Shown here piece after piece: positions 17,123 through 26,268 of a stretch of DNA of 64,000 bases. The stretch comes from Aminicella lysinilytica (lineage in GTDB: Bacteria > Bacillota > Clostridia > Peptostreptococcales > Anaerovoracaceae). The position numbers and the translations under genes were made by a program. The DNA lies in assembly GCF_004362975.1 (NCBI RefSeq), contig NZ_SNXO01000006.1, forward strand, positions 20,919-84,918, given 5' to 3'. The notes under the pieces are model-generated. The model was not told where the DNA came from. It did not search any database and saw nothing but the letters and a program-made list of their open reading frames with translations. Numbering within the stretch: the first letter of the stretch is position 1; each line of letters starts with the position of its first letter.

Positions 17123-17932
17123 TTACTTTAGCTCTTCATGAGAGCATTTAACGACCCTTTGTATACAAGATAAATTATAACGCATATTTTCATTTTTGCC
17201 AACATATAAAAGGAATTCTCTGTTACCTTTTGCTCCTTTAACAGGAGAAAATGTCAGTCCATAAGGAACGAAGCCGTTCTCCTCAGCATATCCTACGCAT
17301 TTTTCTATGACCTGTTCATGTATTTTTTCATCTCTTATAATACCGGATCCCTTGTCCACTTCCTCCTTGCCTGCTTCAAACTGAGGTTTTACAAGGCACA
17401 CGAGAGTCCCTTCCTCTGACAGCACTCTGGCTGCTACAGGAAGTATCAGTTTCAGAGAAATAAAGGACACATCTATACTGATGAAATCTATAGGATCCTC
17501 TATAAGTGCAGGATCCAGATATCGGACATTGCATTTCTCGATATTGACTACACGAGGATCCGTACGCAGTTTCCATGCCAGCTGTCCATATCCAACATCT
17601 ATAGAATAAACCTTGGATGCGCCGTTCTGAAGCATGCAGTCGGTAAACCCGCCCGTAGACGCGCCTATATCCATGCATATCTTATCTTTCAGATCCAGAT
17701 CAAATGTCTCTATGGATTTTTCAAGTTTAAGGCCGCCTCTGCTTACATATGGGCATGAATCCTCACGGACCTCAATAGTGGCTTCTGTATCTATCTTAGT
17801 GCCTGCCTTGTCGCTTCTCTGGCCTTCTACAAATACAACGCCAGCCATAATTGAAGCTTTGGCTCGTTCTCTTGACTGGTAATAGCCTCTTTCCACCAGA
17901 AGCACATCAAGCCTTTCCTTCAAACCGGTCAC
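17123..17932 (-). CDS. tlyA: TlyA-family rRNA 2'-O-methyltransferase
   Basis: A 269-residue protein with an N-terminal S4 RNA-binding domain (about residues 6-65, RLDVLLVERGYYQSRERAK) and an FtsJ-like SAM methyltransferase domain (about 70-250). The SAM loop is DIGASTGGFTDCML and the catalytic region includes DVSFISL. TlyA proteins methylate ribosomal RNA riboses (cytidine 2'-O) in both subunits in some bacteria. The start is GTG at 17932, after GGAAAGGAT, overlapping the end of dxs by 26 bases. The dxs-tlyA order is frequent in Clostridia. Confidence 0.92.
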   Translation of the reverse strand: MTGLKERLDVLLVERGYYQSRERAKASIMAGVVFVEGQRSDKAGTKIDTEATIEVREDSCPYVSRGGLKLEKSIETFDLDLKDKICMDIGASTGGFTDCMLQNGASKVYSIDVGYGQLAWKLRTDPRVVNIEKCNVRYLDPALIEDPIDFISIDVSFISLKLILPVAARVLSEEGTLVCLVKPQFEAGKEEVDKGSGIIRDEKIHEQVIEKCVGYAEENGFVPYGLTFSPVKGAKGNREFLLYVGKNENMRYNLSCIQRVVKCSHEELK

Positions 17933-19757
17933 TTATCCTTTCCGCAATTGATTCTCCATCAAGTTTATATAACTTATAAAGATCATCACATGAACCGTGT
18001 TCAATGAACTTATCCGGCCAACCAAAGTTTGTCACCTTGATGGAAGCGGGCACCAGAGCGCTCAGTTTCTCACCAAATCCGCCAAGGGCTGTGCCATCTT
18101 CTATGGTAACTATGTTTCTGCAGTTGCTGCTTATAACTGACATATCTATAGGTTTAATAGTGCGCACGCTGACTACTCCGGCATGTATTCCTCTTAATTC
18201 CAATAATTCCTTGGCTTTTTCTGCTCTTTTCAACATAGAACCTACTGCCCAAATATCCACATCCTTGCCGGATGATAGCCTGACATTCCTGCCATTGAAT
18301 GTTTCCTCTCTGTTCTCGTCATAATCACAATTACCTCTCGGATATCTGATGGCCACGGGAGAATTCAGAGAAAATGCATAACTGAGCATTGCCTTTAAAT
18401 CGTTTCCATCTGAAGGCGATAATATAGTAAGATTTGGTATAGACGACAGATAGCTTATATCCAGTAGTCCATGATGAGTCTCACCGTCTGCACCGACAAG
18501 CCCTGCTCTGTCTATAGCAAAAACTACCGGCAGATTCTGAAGGCAAACGTCTTCAACAATCTGGTCGTATGCTCTCTGTAAAAAGGATGAGTATATTGCC
18601 ACCAGCGGCTTCATGTCTGACTTGGCAAGTCCTGCAGCAAAGGTAACCGCGTGGGCTTCTGCTATGCCCACGTCAAAATACCGTTTGGGGTATTTTTCTG
18701 CAAACTCAGCGAGTCCTGTAGCCGTACCCATAGCCGCCGTAATTGCAACTATTCTATCGTCATCATCTGCCAGTTTAACAAGTGTTTCACCCATAACCTT
18801 AGACGATGTGACTCCTGCAGGGAACTTTTCTGCACCCGTTTCAGGGTCAAATGGGCCTATACCATGGTATTTATTGGGATTCAGCTCAGCGTTCCTGTAG
18901 CCCTTGCCCTTCTTGGTCATGACATGGATAAATACAGGCCCGCGCACGTTTTGCGCCTGTTCCAGAATTCCCAGGACAGAAGGTATGTCATTGCCATCTA
19001 TAGGTCCCAGATAAGTGAAACCAAGCTCCTCAAACATTACTCCTCCGGAGAGCAAGGCATACTTCAGCCAGTCTTTTGCTCCGGAGAGCCCCTTGGCAAG
19101 GCCTTCACCTACAGCCGGTATCCTGCTGATGTTTTCCTTTATGTTTTTCTTGGCATCCAAGTACTTGTTAGAAGTCCTGAGTTTGCCAAGATGTTTAGAT
19201 ATTCCGCCTATGTTGCGTGATATGGACATTCCGTTATCGTTTAATATAACGATAACTTTGGATTTGGAAGCCCCGATATTATTGAGAGCTTCATAAGCCA
19301 TACCCCCTGTCAGTGAACCATCGCCAATCACCGCAACTACATTATAATCCTCATTCTTGATGTCTCTTGCGGCTGCCATTCCTGCTGCTGCTGACAGCGA
19401 TGTACTCGAATGGCCGGTATCATAGGCGTCGTATTCGCTCTCTCCTGATTTAGGGAAACCACTCATGCCTCCTGTCTGTCTCAGGGTATCGAATCTGTTC
19501 GCTCTGCCTGTCAATATCTTATGAACATATGACTGATGACCTACATCCCATATTATCTTATCTTTCGGGCAATCATAAAAGCGATGTAACGCTATAGTCA
19601 ACTCCACCACGCCAAGATTAGAAGCTAAATGTCCGCCGGTAAGCGATATCTTATCTACAAGAAAATCACGTATGGCGTAGGAAAGCAACTCAAGTTCCTC
19701 TCCCGACATATTCTTCAGATCTTCGGGAAAATTATATTCTGCCAAATTTCTTTTCAT
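17907..19757 (-). CDS. dxs: 1-deoxy-D-xylulose-5-phosphate synthase
   Basis: DXS condenses pyruvate and glyceraldehyde 3-phosphate, with TPP, in the first step of the MEP isoprenoid pathway. The 616-residue protein has the TPP-binding GDGSLTGGMAYEALNN, the DVGHQSYVHKILTGR segment and the catalytic-Glu region FAIDRAGLVGADGETHHG. The length is standard. AGAGGGA precedes the ATG. It follows ispA with an 10-base gap, and the two provide precursors and chain elongation for polyprenyl lipids and for MiaA's substrate DMAPP. Confidence 0.97.
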   Translation of the reverse strand: MKRNLAEYNFPEDLKNMSGEELELLSYAIRDFLVDKISLTGGHLASNLGVVELTIALHRFYDCPKDKIIWDVGHQSYVHKILTGRANRFDTLRQTGGMSGFPKSGESEYDAYDTGHSSTSLSAAAGMAAARDIKNEDYNVVAVIGDGSLTGGMAYEALNNIGASKSKVIVILNDNGMSISRNIGGISKHLGKLRTSNKYLDAKKNIKENISRIPAVGEGLAKGLSGAKDWLKYALLSGGVMFEELGFTYLGPIDGNDIPSVLGILEQAQNVRGPVFIHVMTKKGKGYRNAELNPNKYHGIGPFDPETGAEKFPAGVTSSKVMGETLVKLADDDDRIVAITAAMGTATGLAEFAEKYPKRYFDVGIAEAHAVTFAAGLAKSDMKPLVAIYSSFLQRAYDQIVEDVCLQNLPVVFAIDRAGLVGADGETHHGLLDISYLSSIPNLTILSPSDGNDLKAMLSYAFSLNSPVAIRYPRGNCDYDENREETFNGRNVRLSSGKDVDIWAVGSMLKRAEKAKELLELRGIHAGVVSVRTIKPIDMSVISSNCRNIVTIEDGTALGGFGEKLSALVPASIKVTNFGWPDKFIEHGSCDDLYKLYKLDGESIAERISDRFEGKA

Positions 19758-19767
19758 TAAGGTCCCT

Positions 19768-20664
19768 CTATTTCGTACGGCTTTCTAGTTTCAGAACCAG
19801 ATCGCGGAAAAATTCTGCATTATCATAGTAATCGGCTATAGCGTTAACAGCATTCTCAGTCAATTCGTGTAATTTCTTCTCTGCAGCTTCCATACCGCAA
19901 AGGGAAACATATGTGAGTTTTGCGTTCTTCTCATCTTCGCCGGTACCCTTGCCCATCTCCTCCGCGTTGCCTCTCACATCGAGAATATCGTCTGCCACCT
20001 GATAAGCCAAACCGAGATTTTCAGCATAAATGGTCATCTTTTCCATCATCGCGTCATCAGCGCCGCCGATATAAAGACCGGCTTTCACTGCCGCGACAAT
20101 CAAAGCAGCTGTTTTGTTCACGTGTATATATTCAAGCATTTCATTAGACGGTTCTTTACTCTCAGACTCCACATCGCTGACCTGACCGGCTATCATACCG
20201 CCTACACCTGCTCCTTTAGCAATGACATATGCCGCATTTATACGCTTCTTAAGCTCCAGCTGACTGTCGAAATAAAGCAACATGTTCTTATACATTATCT
20301 CAAAGGCTGTGTTTAGAAGGCCGTCGCCTGCCAGAGTGGCTATGCCTGCCCCGTATATCTTATGATTCGTTGGTACACCCCGCCGAAAATCATCATTATC
20401 CATAGCGGGAAGATCATCGTGGATCAAAGAATACGTCTGTATATACTCCATAGCGCACGCAAATGTCAGGGCGTCTTTGGAATCGCCTCCGGCAAATTCA
20501 CAGGAAGCCAGTAGTAGAACCGGCCTCAGCCTTTTCCCACCGGCCGTAAGGCTATACTTCATTGACTCATATAAGGGATTACTCATATTGTTGATATTAG
20601 GCATAAAATCTAACAGATGCTCATCTATCATCTGTTTATATTCATCATAATTCTCTCTCATCAT
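19768..20664 (-). CDS. ispA: Farnesyl/geranyl diphosphate synthase (short-chain polyprenyl synthase)
   Basis: A 298-residue trans-isoprenyl diphosphate synthase that builds geranyl and farnesyl diphosphate from IPP and DMAPP. Both aspartate-rich motifs are present: DDLPAMDNDD (first) and DDILD (second), plus GGKRLRP near the N-terminus. Two consecutive ATG codons (20664, 20661) could start it after AAGGACGG. It lies between xseB and dxs, the standard Bacillota order xseA-xseB-ispA-dxs-tlyA. The product chain length is inferred from family membership. Confidence 0.95.
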   Translation of the reverse strand: MMRENYDEYKQMIDEHLLDFMPNINNMSNPLYESMKYSLTAGGKRLRPVLLLASCEFAGGDSKDALTFACAMEYIQTYSLIHDDLPAMDNDDFRRGVPTNHKIYGAGIATLAGDGLLNTAFEIMYKNMLLYFDSQLELKKRINAAYVIAKGAGVGGMIAGQVSDVESESKEPSNEMLEYIHVNKTAALIVAAVKAGLYIGGADDAMMEKMTIYAENLGLAYQVADDILDVRGNAEEMGKGTGEDEKNAKLTYVSLCGMEAAEKKLHELTENAVNAIADYYDNAEFFRDLVLKLESRTK

Positions 20665-20673
20665 ACACCGTCC

Positions 20674-20868
20674 TTATTGTTCTAACTCAAAGGTCTCGAT
20701 TTTCTGTTTGGCTTCCGCCAAGATCTTTTCACAATTCTTGTAATATTTCATTCCTTCTTCATAGCACCTGATAGATCCCTCAAGATCGGTCTCCGGTGAT
20801 TTGATTTTTTCTGACATCTCCCTCAGTTTTTCAAGAGAAGTCTCAAAACTCTCGCCATTAATCGCCAT
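20674..20868 (-). CDS. xseB: Exodeoxyribonuclease VII small subunit
   Basis: A 64-residue two-helix protein, the XseB small subunit that coats the XseA helices. It begins MAINGESFETSLEKLREM, the typical start, with FETSLEKL and the second helix CEKILAEAKQKIETFEL. The ATG at 20868 is preceded by AGGAAG at 8 bases; a GTG nine bases upstream is less likely. It overlaps the xseA 3' end by 11 bases, indicating translational coupling. Confidence 0.93.
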   Translation of the reverse strand: MAINGESFETSLEKLREMSEKIKSPETDLEGSIRCYEEGMKYYKNCEKILAEAKQKIETFELEQ

Positions 20869-22009
20869 CTTTATCACTTCCTGTCTCTATTATAGTACAA
20901 TATGCCCATCCTTTGTGGAAAATCAACTTAAATTTATCCGATTTATCTATAGCTTTCGCATCAGTGATGACTTTTCCTCCGCTGCTTTCCACTATGGAAT
21001 AGCCATTTTCCAATATCCTGCGGGGATCATTCTCGGTTAAGAGCATTTTCAGGCTTCCTACCTGATTGCGCGCCATCTCTATTCTGTTATTGAATGAATC
21101 TCTGATGTCTTTCATCATGTTTTCAACTTTCATAGCATTGAACATGACTCTGTTATTGAGTTCCAGACTCATCTGTCTCTTCATATCATCAATATTATTC
21201 TGTAATTCAGTCGTATCCGGCACTGCTATCTGTGCTGCTGCCGTAGGCGTCTCAGCTCTTACATCTGCCACCATATCAGATATGGTGAAATCTATCTCAT
21301 GGCCCACTGCAGATATTACAGGTATGCGTGAATCGTATATGCTGTGAGCTACGATTTCCTCGTTAAACGCCCACAGGTCTTCTGCGGCGCCACCGCCACG
21401 TCCAACAATAAGGACATCAATGTCATCAAATTTCTCGTTTGCTATATCTATTGCGTGAGATATCTGAGGCGCTGCTCCGTCCCCCTGTACTAAGACCGGG
21501 AAAACTACTATATCTACCACATTGTTCCGGCTCTTTATTATCTTAAGTATATCTCTTACCGCAGCTCCGGTGGCAGAAGTAATTACGCCGACTTTATATG
21601 GGAATGCAGGCAATTGCTTTTTGTGAGATTTATCAAAAAGTCCTTCATTTTGCAGTTTGTTTTTCATCTGCTCAAAGGCTATAGCCAGGCTTCCCTCGCC
21701 ACAGATTTCCACATTTCTTACGAATATCGAATAGGAACCATTCTTTTTGTAAAGGCGTAAGGAGCCGTTTATGTTCAGATCCATACCGTCCTGCAATTCA
21801 TATTTCAAGTCTCTTGCGTACTCTCCCGGCAAAGCACAATTTACTTTGGCCGACTGATCTACCAGAGAAAAATAGATGAATCCATTTGAGTGGTATTTGA
21901 CACCTGATGCCTCTCCATGGACTGTGACATTAGTAAGCAGAGGATCTGTGCTTAATACACGCGAAATGTATTCATTTAACTGTGTTACACTGATAGGCTT
22001 TATGGCCAT
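20858..22009 (-). CDS. xseA: Exodeoxyribonuclease VII large subunit
   Basis: A 383-residue nuclease subunit that degrades single-stranded DNA together with XseB. The N-terminal OB fold (about 1-100, SVTQLNEYISRVL and VHGEASGVKYHSNGFIYFSL) precedes the catalytic region, with GVITSATGAAVRDILK, GRGGGAAEDLWAFNEE and SAVGHEIDFTISD. The coiled-coil region after it is shorter than in E. coli. GGAGGG lies before the ATG. The start overlaps the upstream TsaD-like gene by 38 bases. Confidence 0.96.
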   Translation of the reverse strand: MAIKPISVTQLNEYISRVLSTDPLLTNVTVHGEASGVKYHSNGFIYFSLVDQSAKVNCALPGEYARDLKYELQDGMDLNINGSLRLYKKNGSYSIFVRNVEICGEGSLAIAFEQMKNKLQNEGLFDKSHKKQLPAFPYKVGVITSATGAAVRDILKIIKSRNNVVDIVVFPVLVQGDGAAPQISHAIDIANEKFDDIDVLIVGRGGGAAEDLWAFNEEIVAHSIYDSRIPVISAVGHEIDFTISDMVADVRAETPTAAAQIAVPDTTELQNNIDDMKRQMSLELNNRVMFNAMKVENMMKDIRDSFNNRIEMARNQVGSLKMLLTENDPRRILENGYSIVESSGGKVITDAKAIDKSDKFKLIFHKGWAYCTIIETGSDKDGD

Positions 22010-22961
22010 AAGTATTCCCTCCGAGTAAAGCTACTCCAACTGCATTATCTCCGGATAGCTCTTTATTACCAAAACATATATTGCGACTGCATCTTTCATT
22101 TAAATGCTTCCTTAAATAATCACTTGACGAAACGCCACCTGCATATATGAAATCATTTATATCGTATTCATTCCCTATTTCTTCAGTCACATCGCTTATA
22201 ACAGTCACTATACTATTAAAAATCGAAGTTATCAAACTGTCACTGTCGACTTTCCCTACAAGTTGCTGACATTTTGTTTCTATACCGGAAAGATTGAAAA
22301 ATCCAGTATCTGTCTTGATTTTAGGCAGTTCCACCATTTTGCCATTGTATGTGCATGCTCTCGTGTCCATCTCTTCTCCACAGGGAAATTTCATGCCTAA
22401 GGATACGCCTACTCTGTCTATAAGCTGGCCTAAAGCGATATCTTTACTGCCTCCTACTATTTCATAGTTCACAGGATCCATGGTAGTATCCACCAGAATC
22501 GCTTCTGTAGTACCTCCGGAAAAATGAAAGGAAACGAATCTGTCTACGTCCTTAAATGCCGAATAATGTCGTATTGCCTCGATGTGCCCCTCCTGATGTG
22601 AAAACTCATAATAAGCCACTCCTAAAGCGGCAGCCAGTGATTTTCCAAGGCTTACGCCGCCATTGAATACAGGCATATATGATCCTTCTACAGGCCTCGG
22701 CCTACTGGAAGCAGATACGCAGACTATATTTTTTCTCATGTCATCATTCAGATTTCCCAGGACTTCTTCGCTTATATACTGTAGATTGATAATATGCTGA
22801 AAAAGGGCTTCTGACTGTCTCAGACCCCTTTTCCCCTTTGGCACTTCCAATAGCTTTCGTACATTTGATATGATATTACCCCTGTTATCGGTTAAAGCCA
22901 TAGATGTTCTATAGTTGCTGGTATCTATTCCCAGACTATACCAAACTGTTTCCTCTCTCAT
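21972..22961 (-). CDS. TsaD/Kae1-like paralogue (ASKHA-fold metalloprotein)
   Basis: A 329-residue protein of the Kae1/TsaD/YgjD fold, formerly called O-sialoglycoprotein endopeptidase. The metal ligands are kept: HxxxH as HQEGHIEA and the C-terminal Asp in SGDNAVGVALLGG. The N-terminal loop reads GIDTSNYRTSMAL instead of the GIETSCDETA of true TsaD. This marks a separate Clostridia-specific paralogue, usually found beside xseA. Whether it makes t6A or does something else is unknown. It lies 2 bases from nusB with an AAGGAT site. Confidence 0.85.
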   Translation of the reverse strand: MREETVWYSLGIDTSNYRTSMALTDNRGNIISNVRKLLEVPKGKRGLRQSEALFQHIINLQYISEEVLGNLNDDMRKNIVCVSASSRPRPVEGSYMPVFNGGVSLGKSLAAALGVAYYEFSHQEGHIEAIRHYSAFKDVDRFVSFHFSGGTTEAILVDTTMDPVNYEIVGGSKDIALGQLIDRVGVSLGMKFPCGEEMDTRACTYNGKMVELPKIKTDTGFFNLSGIETKCQQLVGKVDSDSLITSIFNSIVTVISDVTEEIGNEYDINDFIYAGGVSSSDYLRKHLNERCSRNICFGNKELSGDNAVGVALLGGNTYGHKAYQCNTVK

Positions 22962-22963
22962 TG

Positions 22964-23359
22964 TTATCCTTCTTTAACAATATTTCCAAGAATAGCATTG
23001 ACAAACTTCGGTGACTGATCCGTACCGTATTTCTTGGCAAGATCCACGGCCTCATTAATAGCTACGGCTGGTGGAACATCATCAATATAGGATATCTCAC
23101 ATGCTGCCAGCCGCAAGATGGCAATGTCTGTCTTAGGCATTCTGTCTATTGACCAGCCGATACTGTATTTCTCTATTTCCGTGTCTATGGCTTCTCTGTT
23201 TTCGCAGATTAGTTTACACAGCCTCTCGCAGTATTCACGCTGAACACCGATTTTTCCTTCTGATAGATACTTCTCTGAAGACAATTCATCGTAATCATTG
23301 TTCATGTCCATCTGATAAAAAACTTTCATCATGAATTCTCTGGCGTCTGTCCTATTCAT
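22964..23359 (-). CDS. nusB: Transcription antitermination factor NusB
   Basis: A 131-residue all-helical NusB that binds boxA RNA with NusE (S10) and promotes antitermination of rRNA operons. It starts MNRTDAREFMMKVFYQMD and has the family segments AILRLAACEISYIDDVPPAVAINEAVDLAKKYG and KFVNAILGNIVK. The length is normal. Its start shares one base with the stop of the Asp23 gene. The Asp23-nusB-xseA order is conserved in Clostridia and Bacilli. Confidence 0.95.
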   Translation of the reverse strand: MNRTDAREFMMKVFYQMDMNNDYDELSSEKYLSEGKIGVQREYCERLCKLICENREAIDTEIEKYSIGWSIDRMPKTDIAILRLAACEISYIDDVPPAVAINEAVDLAKKYGTDQSPKFVNAILGNIVKEG

Positions 23360-23703
23360 TATTTATCTTCCTCCTCAGGTAGATCCACGCCTTGGACGTG
23401 AATATTGATTTCTTTAATCTTACTTCCTATGACTTCCTCCAGAGCCTTTTTAACTGTGCTCTGTATGTCCCAAGCTAATTGTGGTATTTTGACCTTGTAA
23501 ATCACTTTTATGTATAGGTCAACAACAAGCTTCTCATCTACAACCGAAAATTTAACTCCTTTGACCGGCGTACCGATTACCGGTATGCTCTTCAGGGTAT
23601 TTGTCAGTGTAACGCCCATTCCGCTTACTCCGTCTACACTAGTAGCGGCCTTAACGGCTATATTCATCAGTTCTTCTTCTGTAGGTCTATTGCTGTCAGA
23701 CAT
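23359..23703 (-). CDS. Asp23/Gls24 family envelope stress protein
   Basis: A 114-residue protein of the Asp23 (DUF322) family, like the Bacillus YqhY encoded beside nusB. The core runs from ELMNIAVKAATSVDGVSGMG through YIKVIYKVKIPQLAWDIQSTVKKALEEVIG. It has no membrane segment. Members associate with the membrane or influence envelope and lipid metabolism; the mechanism is unsettled. Start and stop are coupled to neighbours by overlaps (TAATG upstream, one shared base downstream). Confidence 0.9.
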   Translation of the reverse strand: MSDSNRPTEEELMNIAVKAATSVDGVSGMGVTLTNTLKSIPVIGTPVKGVKFSVVDEKLVVDLYIKVIYKVKIPQLAWDIQSTVKKALEEVIGSKIKEINIHVQGVDLPEEEDK

Positions 23704-25010
23704 TACTGTTCATCCTTATCACTTATTTTATCAGAACTTTCTTCTTTATCAGGCTCATCTATGTGAAGCCGTACTTTTTCTATCCTGCGTTCTTTGACTG
23801 ATAGGATAGTGAATACATAGTTCTCATATTTGATAGCTCGGTTTACATATCCATCCTGAGGTATTTCTCCTATTATGTCTATCAGGAAACCTCCGATAGT
23901 CTCACTGTTTTCAGACTCAAGATGTGTTCCGAGTTCTTCGTTTATATCATCCAGATCCACATTACCGTCTACCAGATAGTTGGATTCGTCGAGTTTTTCT
24001 ATTATCTCGTCTTCCTCATCATATTCATCGTCGATATCACCTACGATTTCCTCTATGATATCCTCCATAGTAGCAATACCGCTAAACCCGCCGTACTCAT
24101 CTATAAGAATAGCTATATGCTGTTTTTCCTTCTGTAGTTCGAAAAACAGGGCATCAATATTCTTAGTCTCAGGGACGAAATAGGGCCTTCTCAATATAGA
24201 CTTAATATCGACCTTATCGAAACCTTCTTCCCTGGCTTTTATCAGATAATCCTTGATATGCAGTATGCCTATTATATTATCCGGCTCATTTTCACACACA
24301 GGTATCCTGGAATAGCGTAATTGCATCAATTCATCCAGATATTCTTCCGGAGGATCATTGATATCTATAAGAAAAACATCCGTTCTAGGTGTCATTATCT
24401 CGTAGGCAAGCTCATCATCGAATTGAAATATGCTGCCTATCATTTTCTTTCCTTCTTCTTTAATGACTCCGCTTTCCTGTCCAACTTCCAGCATTGACAT
24501 AACTTCATCTTCTGAAAAGTCCTTATCGTCAACATCTGTCTTCTGCCTGAAAAGTTTAAGAAACAGGTTCGCAAATACCAGAAGCAATCCTGTAACAGGT
24601 GTTAGTATTATGCACATAAATGTCTGTATACCGGCAAACTTCAGCGACAGAGTATCGCTGTGCTGACGAGCCAGTTTCCTTGGTAATATCTCACTTAAAG
24701 ATATCAGCAAAGCCAGGTATATTGCTACTGATGCTATCTTGTTATAAGGCAGATACAAGACAAGCAACAGACCCATGGCAGCAAGAACATAGTTCATAGT
24801 GCGATTGGTGTATTTGTATTTATACGGTTTTTCAAGTAATTTCTCAAGTCTGACCGCTCTTGGTTCAGACTTATCCTCGAGCATATGTCTTACTTTACTC
24901 CGGCTTACTGCTTTCATCGAAGAGTTCGAAAGAACTACGATGGCATTAAGCACAATTATTAATGCAATTGTTAACAGTAACAATGTTAAATTGCTGGGGT
25001 CAGGGTTCAT
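23703..25010 (-). CDS. CNNM/CorC-HlyC family membrane protein with CBS pair
   Basis: A 435-residue protein with an N-terminal CNNM (DUF21) domain of about four membrane segments (residues 6-30 and about 70-160). A CBS pair follows at about 200-320 (EIMTPRTDVFLIDI and AILIDEYGGFSGIATMEDI), then a C-terminal CorC_HlyC domain to about 410. The EDIIEEIVGDIDDEYD stretch is a family hallmark. Homologues are linked to magnesium or cobalt export and sodium-driven Mg transport. Older annotation as hemolysin is misleading. It starts a run of overlapping genes to nusB. Confidence 0.9.
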   Translation of the reverse strand: MNPDPSNLTLLLLTIALIIVLNAIVVLSNSSMKAVSRSKVRHMLEDKSEPRAVRLEKLLEKPYKYKYTNRTMNYVLAAMGLLLVLYLPYNKIASVAIYLALLISLSEILPRKLARQHSDTLSLKFAGIQTFMCIILTPVTGLLLVFANLFLKLFRQKTDVDDKDFSEDEVMSMLEVGQESGVIKEEGKKMIGSIFQFDDELAYEIMTPRTDVFLIDINDPPEEYLDELMQLRYSRIPVCENEPDNIIGILHIKDYLIKAREEGFDKVDIKSILRRPYFVPETKNIDALFFELQKEKQHIAILIDEYGGFSGIATMEDIIEEIVGDIDDEYDEEDEIIEKLDESNYLVDGNVDLDDINEELGTHLESENSETIGGFLIDIIGEIPQDGYVNRAIKYENYVFTILSVKERRIEKVRLHIDEPDKEESSDKISDKDEQ

Positions 25011-25035
25011 TAATGATCACACTCCTTAATTATCA

Positions 25036-26268
25036 TTATTTAGTGATTCTTTTTCTCAAAATATAGTCCGGCCTTACCGGTTTGTTCATTTTAAATTTCA
25101 ATATTTCCTGTGGATGAGGTGCTGATTCTATTGCCTCACCGCTTTCAAAGTCGTACATCTCAGTTACCTTTTGTTTAAAATAACTGATATCCGGCCCGAA
25201 TACCTCTATTTCTTCACCTACAGTCATTTTATTTCTCTGTTCGACTATGGCGTAACCTGTGCTTTCATCATAACTCTTCACTATGCCAACAAATGAATAC
25301 TCTCTGTTATAAGCGCTCGTTTGATAATTCTGATCCAGATTTGTAGGTTGATTGAAGTAAAAACCCGTAGTGAATTCTCTATGGCTGGCTTTCTTTAATT
25401 CTGTCAACCATTCCTCATTGAATTCATAGTTATCTGGGTCAGCGTAATACGCATCTATTGCCTGTCTATAGGCATGTACAACTGTAGCCACATAATATAT
25501 GCTCTTCATACGACCTTCTATTTTGGCACTGCATATGCCCGCCTGTATCAACTCAGGTATATGTTCGATCATACATAGATCTCTTGAGTTCATTATATAT
25601 GTGCCACGGTCATCTTCCTCGATAGGGTAATATTCCCCCGGCCGTTTCTCTTCCATCAGGCTATACTGCCATCTGCAAGGATGAGCGCACTGTCCTCTGT
25701 TAGCGTCTCTCTCCGTCATAAAATTACTGAGGAGGCATCTGCCCGAATAAGATATGCACATAGCTCCGTGAACAAATGATTCAAGTTCCATGTCTTCAGG
25801 TATATGGCTGCGAAGTAGTCTTATTTCTTCAAAAGTAAGTTCTCTTGCTGTGACCAGTCTCTTGACTCCCATTCTGTACCAGAATCCTGCCGTCTTATAG
25901 TTTGTCATATTGGCTTGAGTAGAAAGATGTATCACTGCATCGGGATCATGCTCTCTTATCAGATCGAATACTCCCGGATCAGATACCAGAAAGGCGTCTA
26001 TTCCAATATCCTTTATGGTATTTAAATATTTCCCCAATGGTTCAATGTCTTCATTGTGAGCGAAAATATTTACAGTCAGGTAACACTTCTTTCCACGTTC
26101 ATGTGCGAAGGTTACACCTTCTTTCATTTCTTCTACAGAAAAGTTGCCGGCCCCGGCTCTCAGGGAGAACATCTCACCGCCAAAGTACACAGCATCAGCA
26201 CCATAGACTATAGCTATCTTAAGTTTTTCAAGGTCGCCTGCCGGCGCCAGTAATTCTATCTTATTCAT
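25036..26268 (-). CDS. U32 peptidase family protein, tRNA 5-hydroxyuridine hydroxylase (TrhP-like)
   Basis: A 410-residue U32 protein beginning MNKIELLAPAGDLEKLKIAI, with the signature ESFVHGAMCISYSGRCLLSNFM and conserved Cys residues (GQCAHPCRWQY). U32 members of this type hydroxylate U34 of tRNA using prephenate (TrhP, Bacillus YrrN/YrrO). The neighbour TrmR methylates the resulting 5-hydroxyuridine. The start at 26268 follows a GGGGAAAA site and overlaps trmR by 8 bases. Bacillus has two U32 genes here, this genome one. The tRNA role is inferred from family and synteny; the peptidase name is historical. Confidence 0.87.
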   Translation of the reverse strand: MNKIELLAPAGDLEKLKIAIVYGADAVYFGGEMFSLRAGAGNFSVEEMKEGVTFAHERGKKCYLTVNIFAHNEDIEPLGKYLNTIKDIGIDAFLVSDPGVFDLIREHDPDAVIHLSTQANMTNYKTAGFWYRMGVKRLVTARELTFEEIRLLRSHIPEDMELESFVHGAMCISYSGRCLLSNFMTERDANRGQCAHPCRWQYSLMEEKRPGEYYPIEEDDRGTYIMNSRDLCMIEHIPELIQAGICSAKIEGRMKSIYYVATVVHAYRQAIDAYYADPDNYEFNEEWLTELKKASHREFTTGFYFNQPTNLDQNYQTSAYNREYSFVGIVKSYDESTGYAIVEQRNKMTVGEEIEVFGPDISYFKQKVTEMYDFESGEAIESAPHPQEILKFKMNKPVRPDYILRKRITK

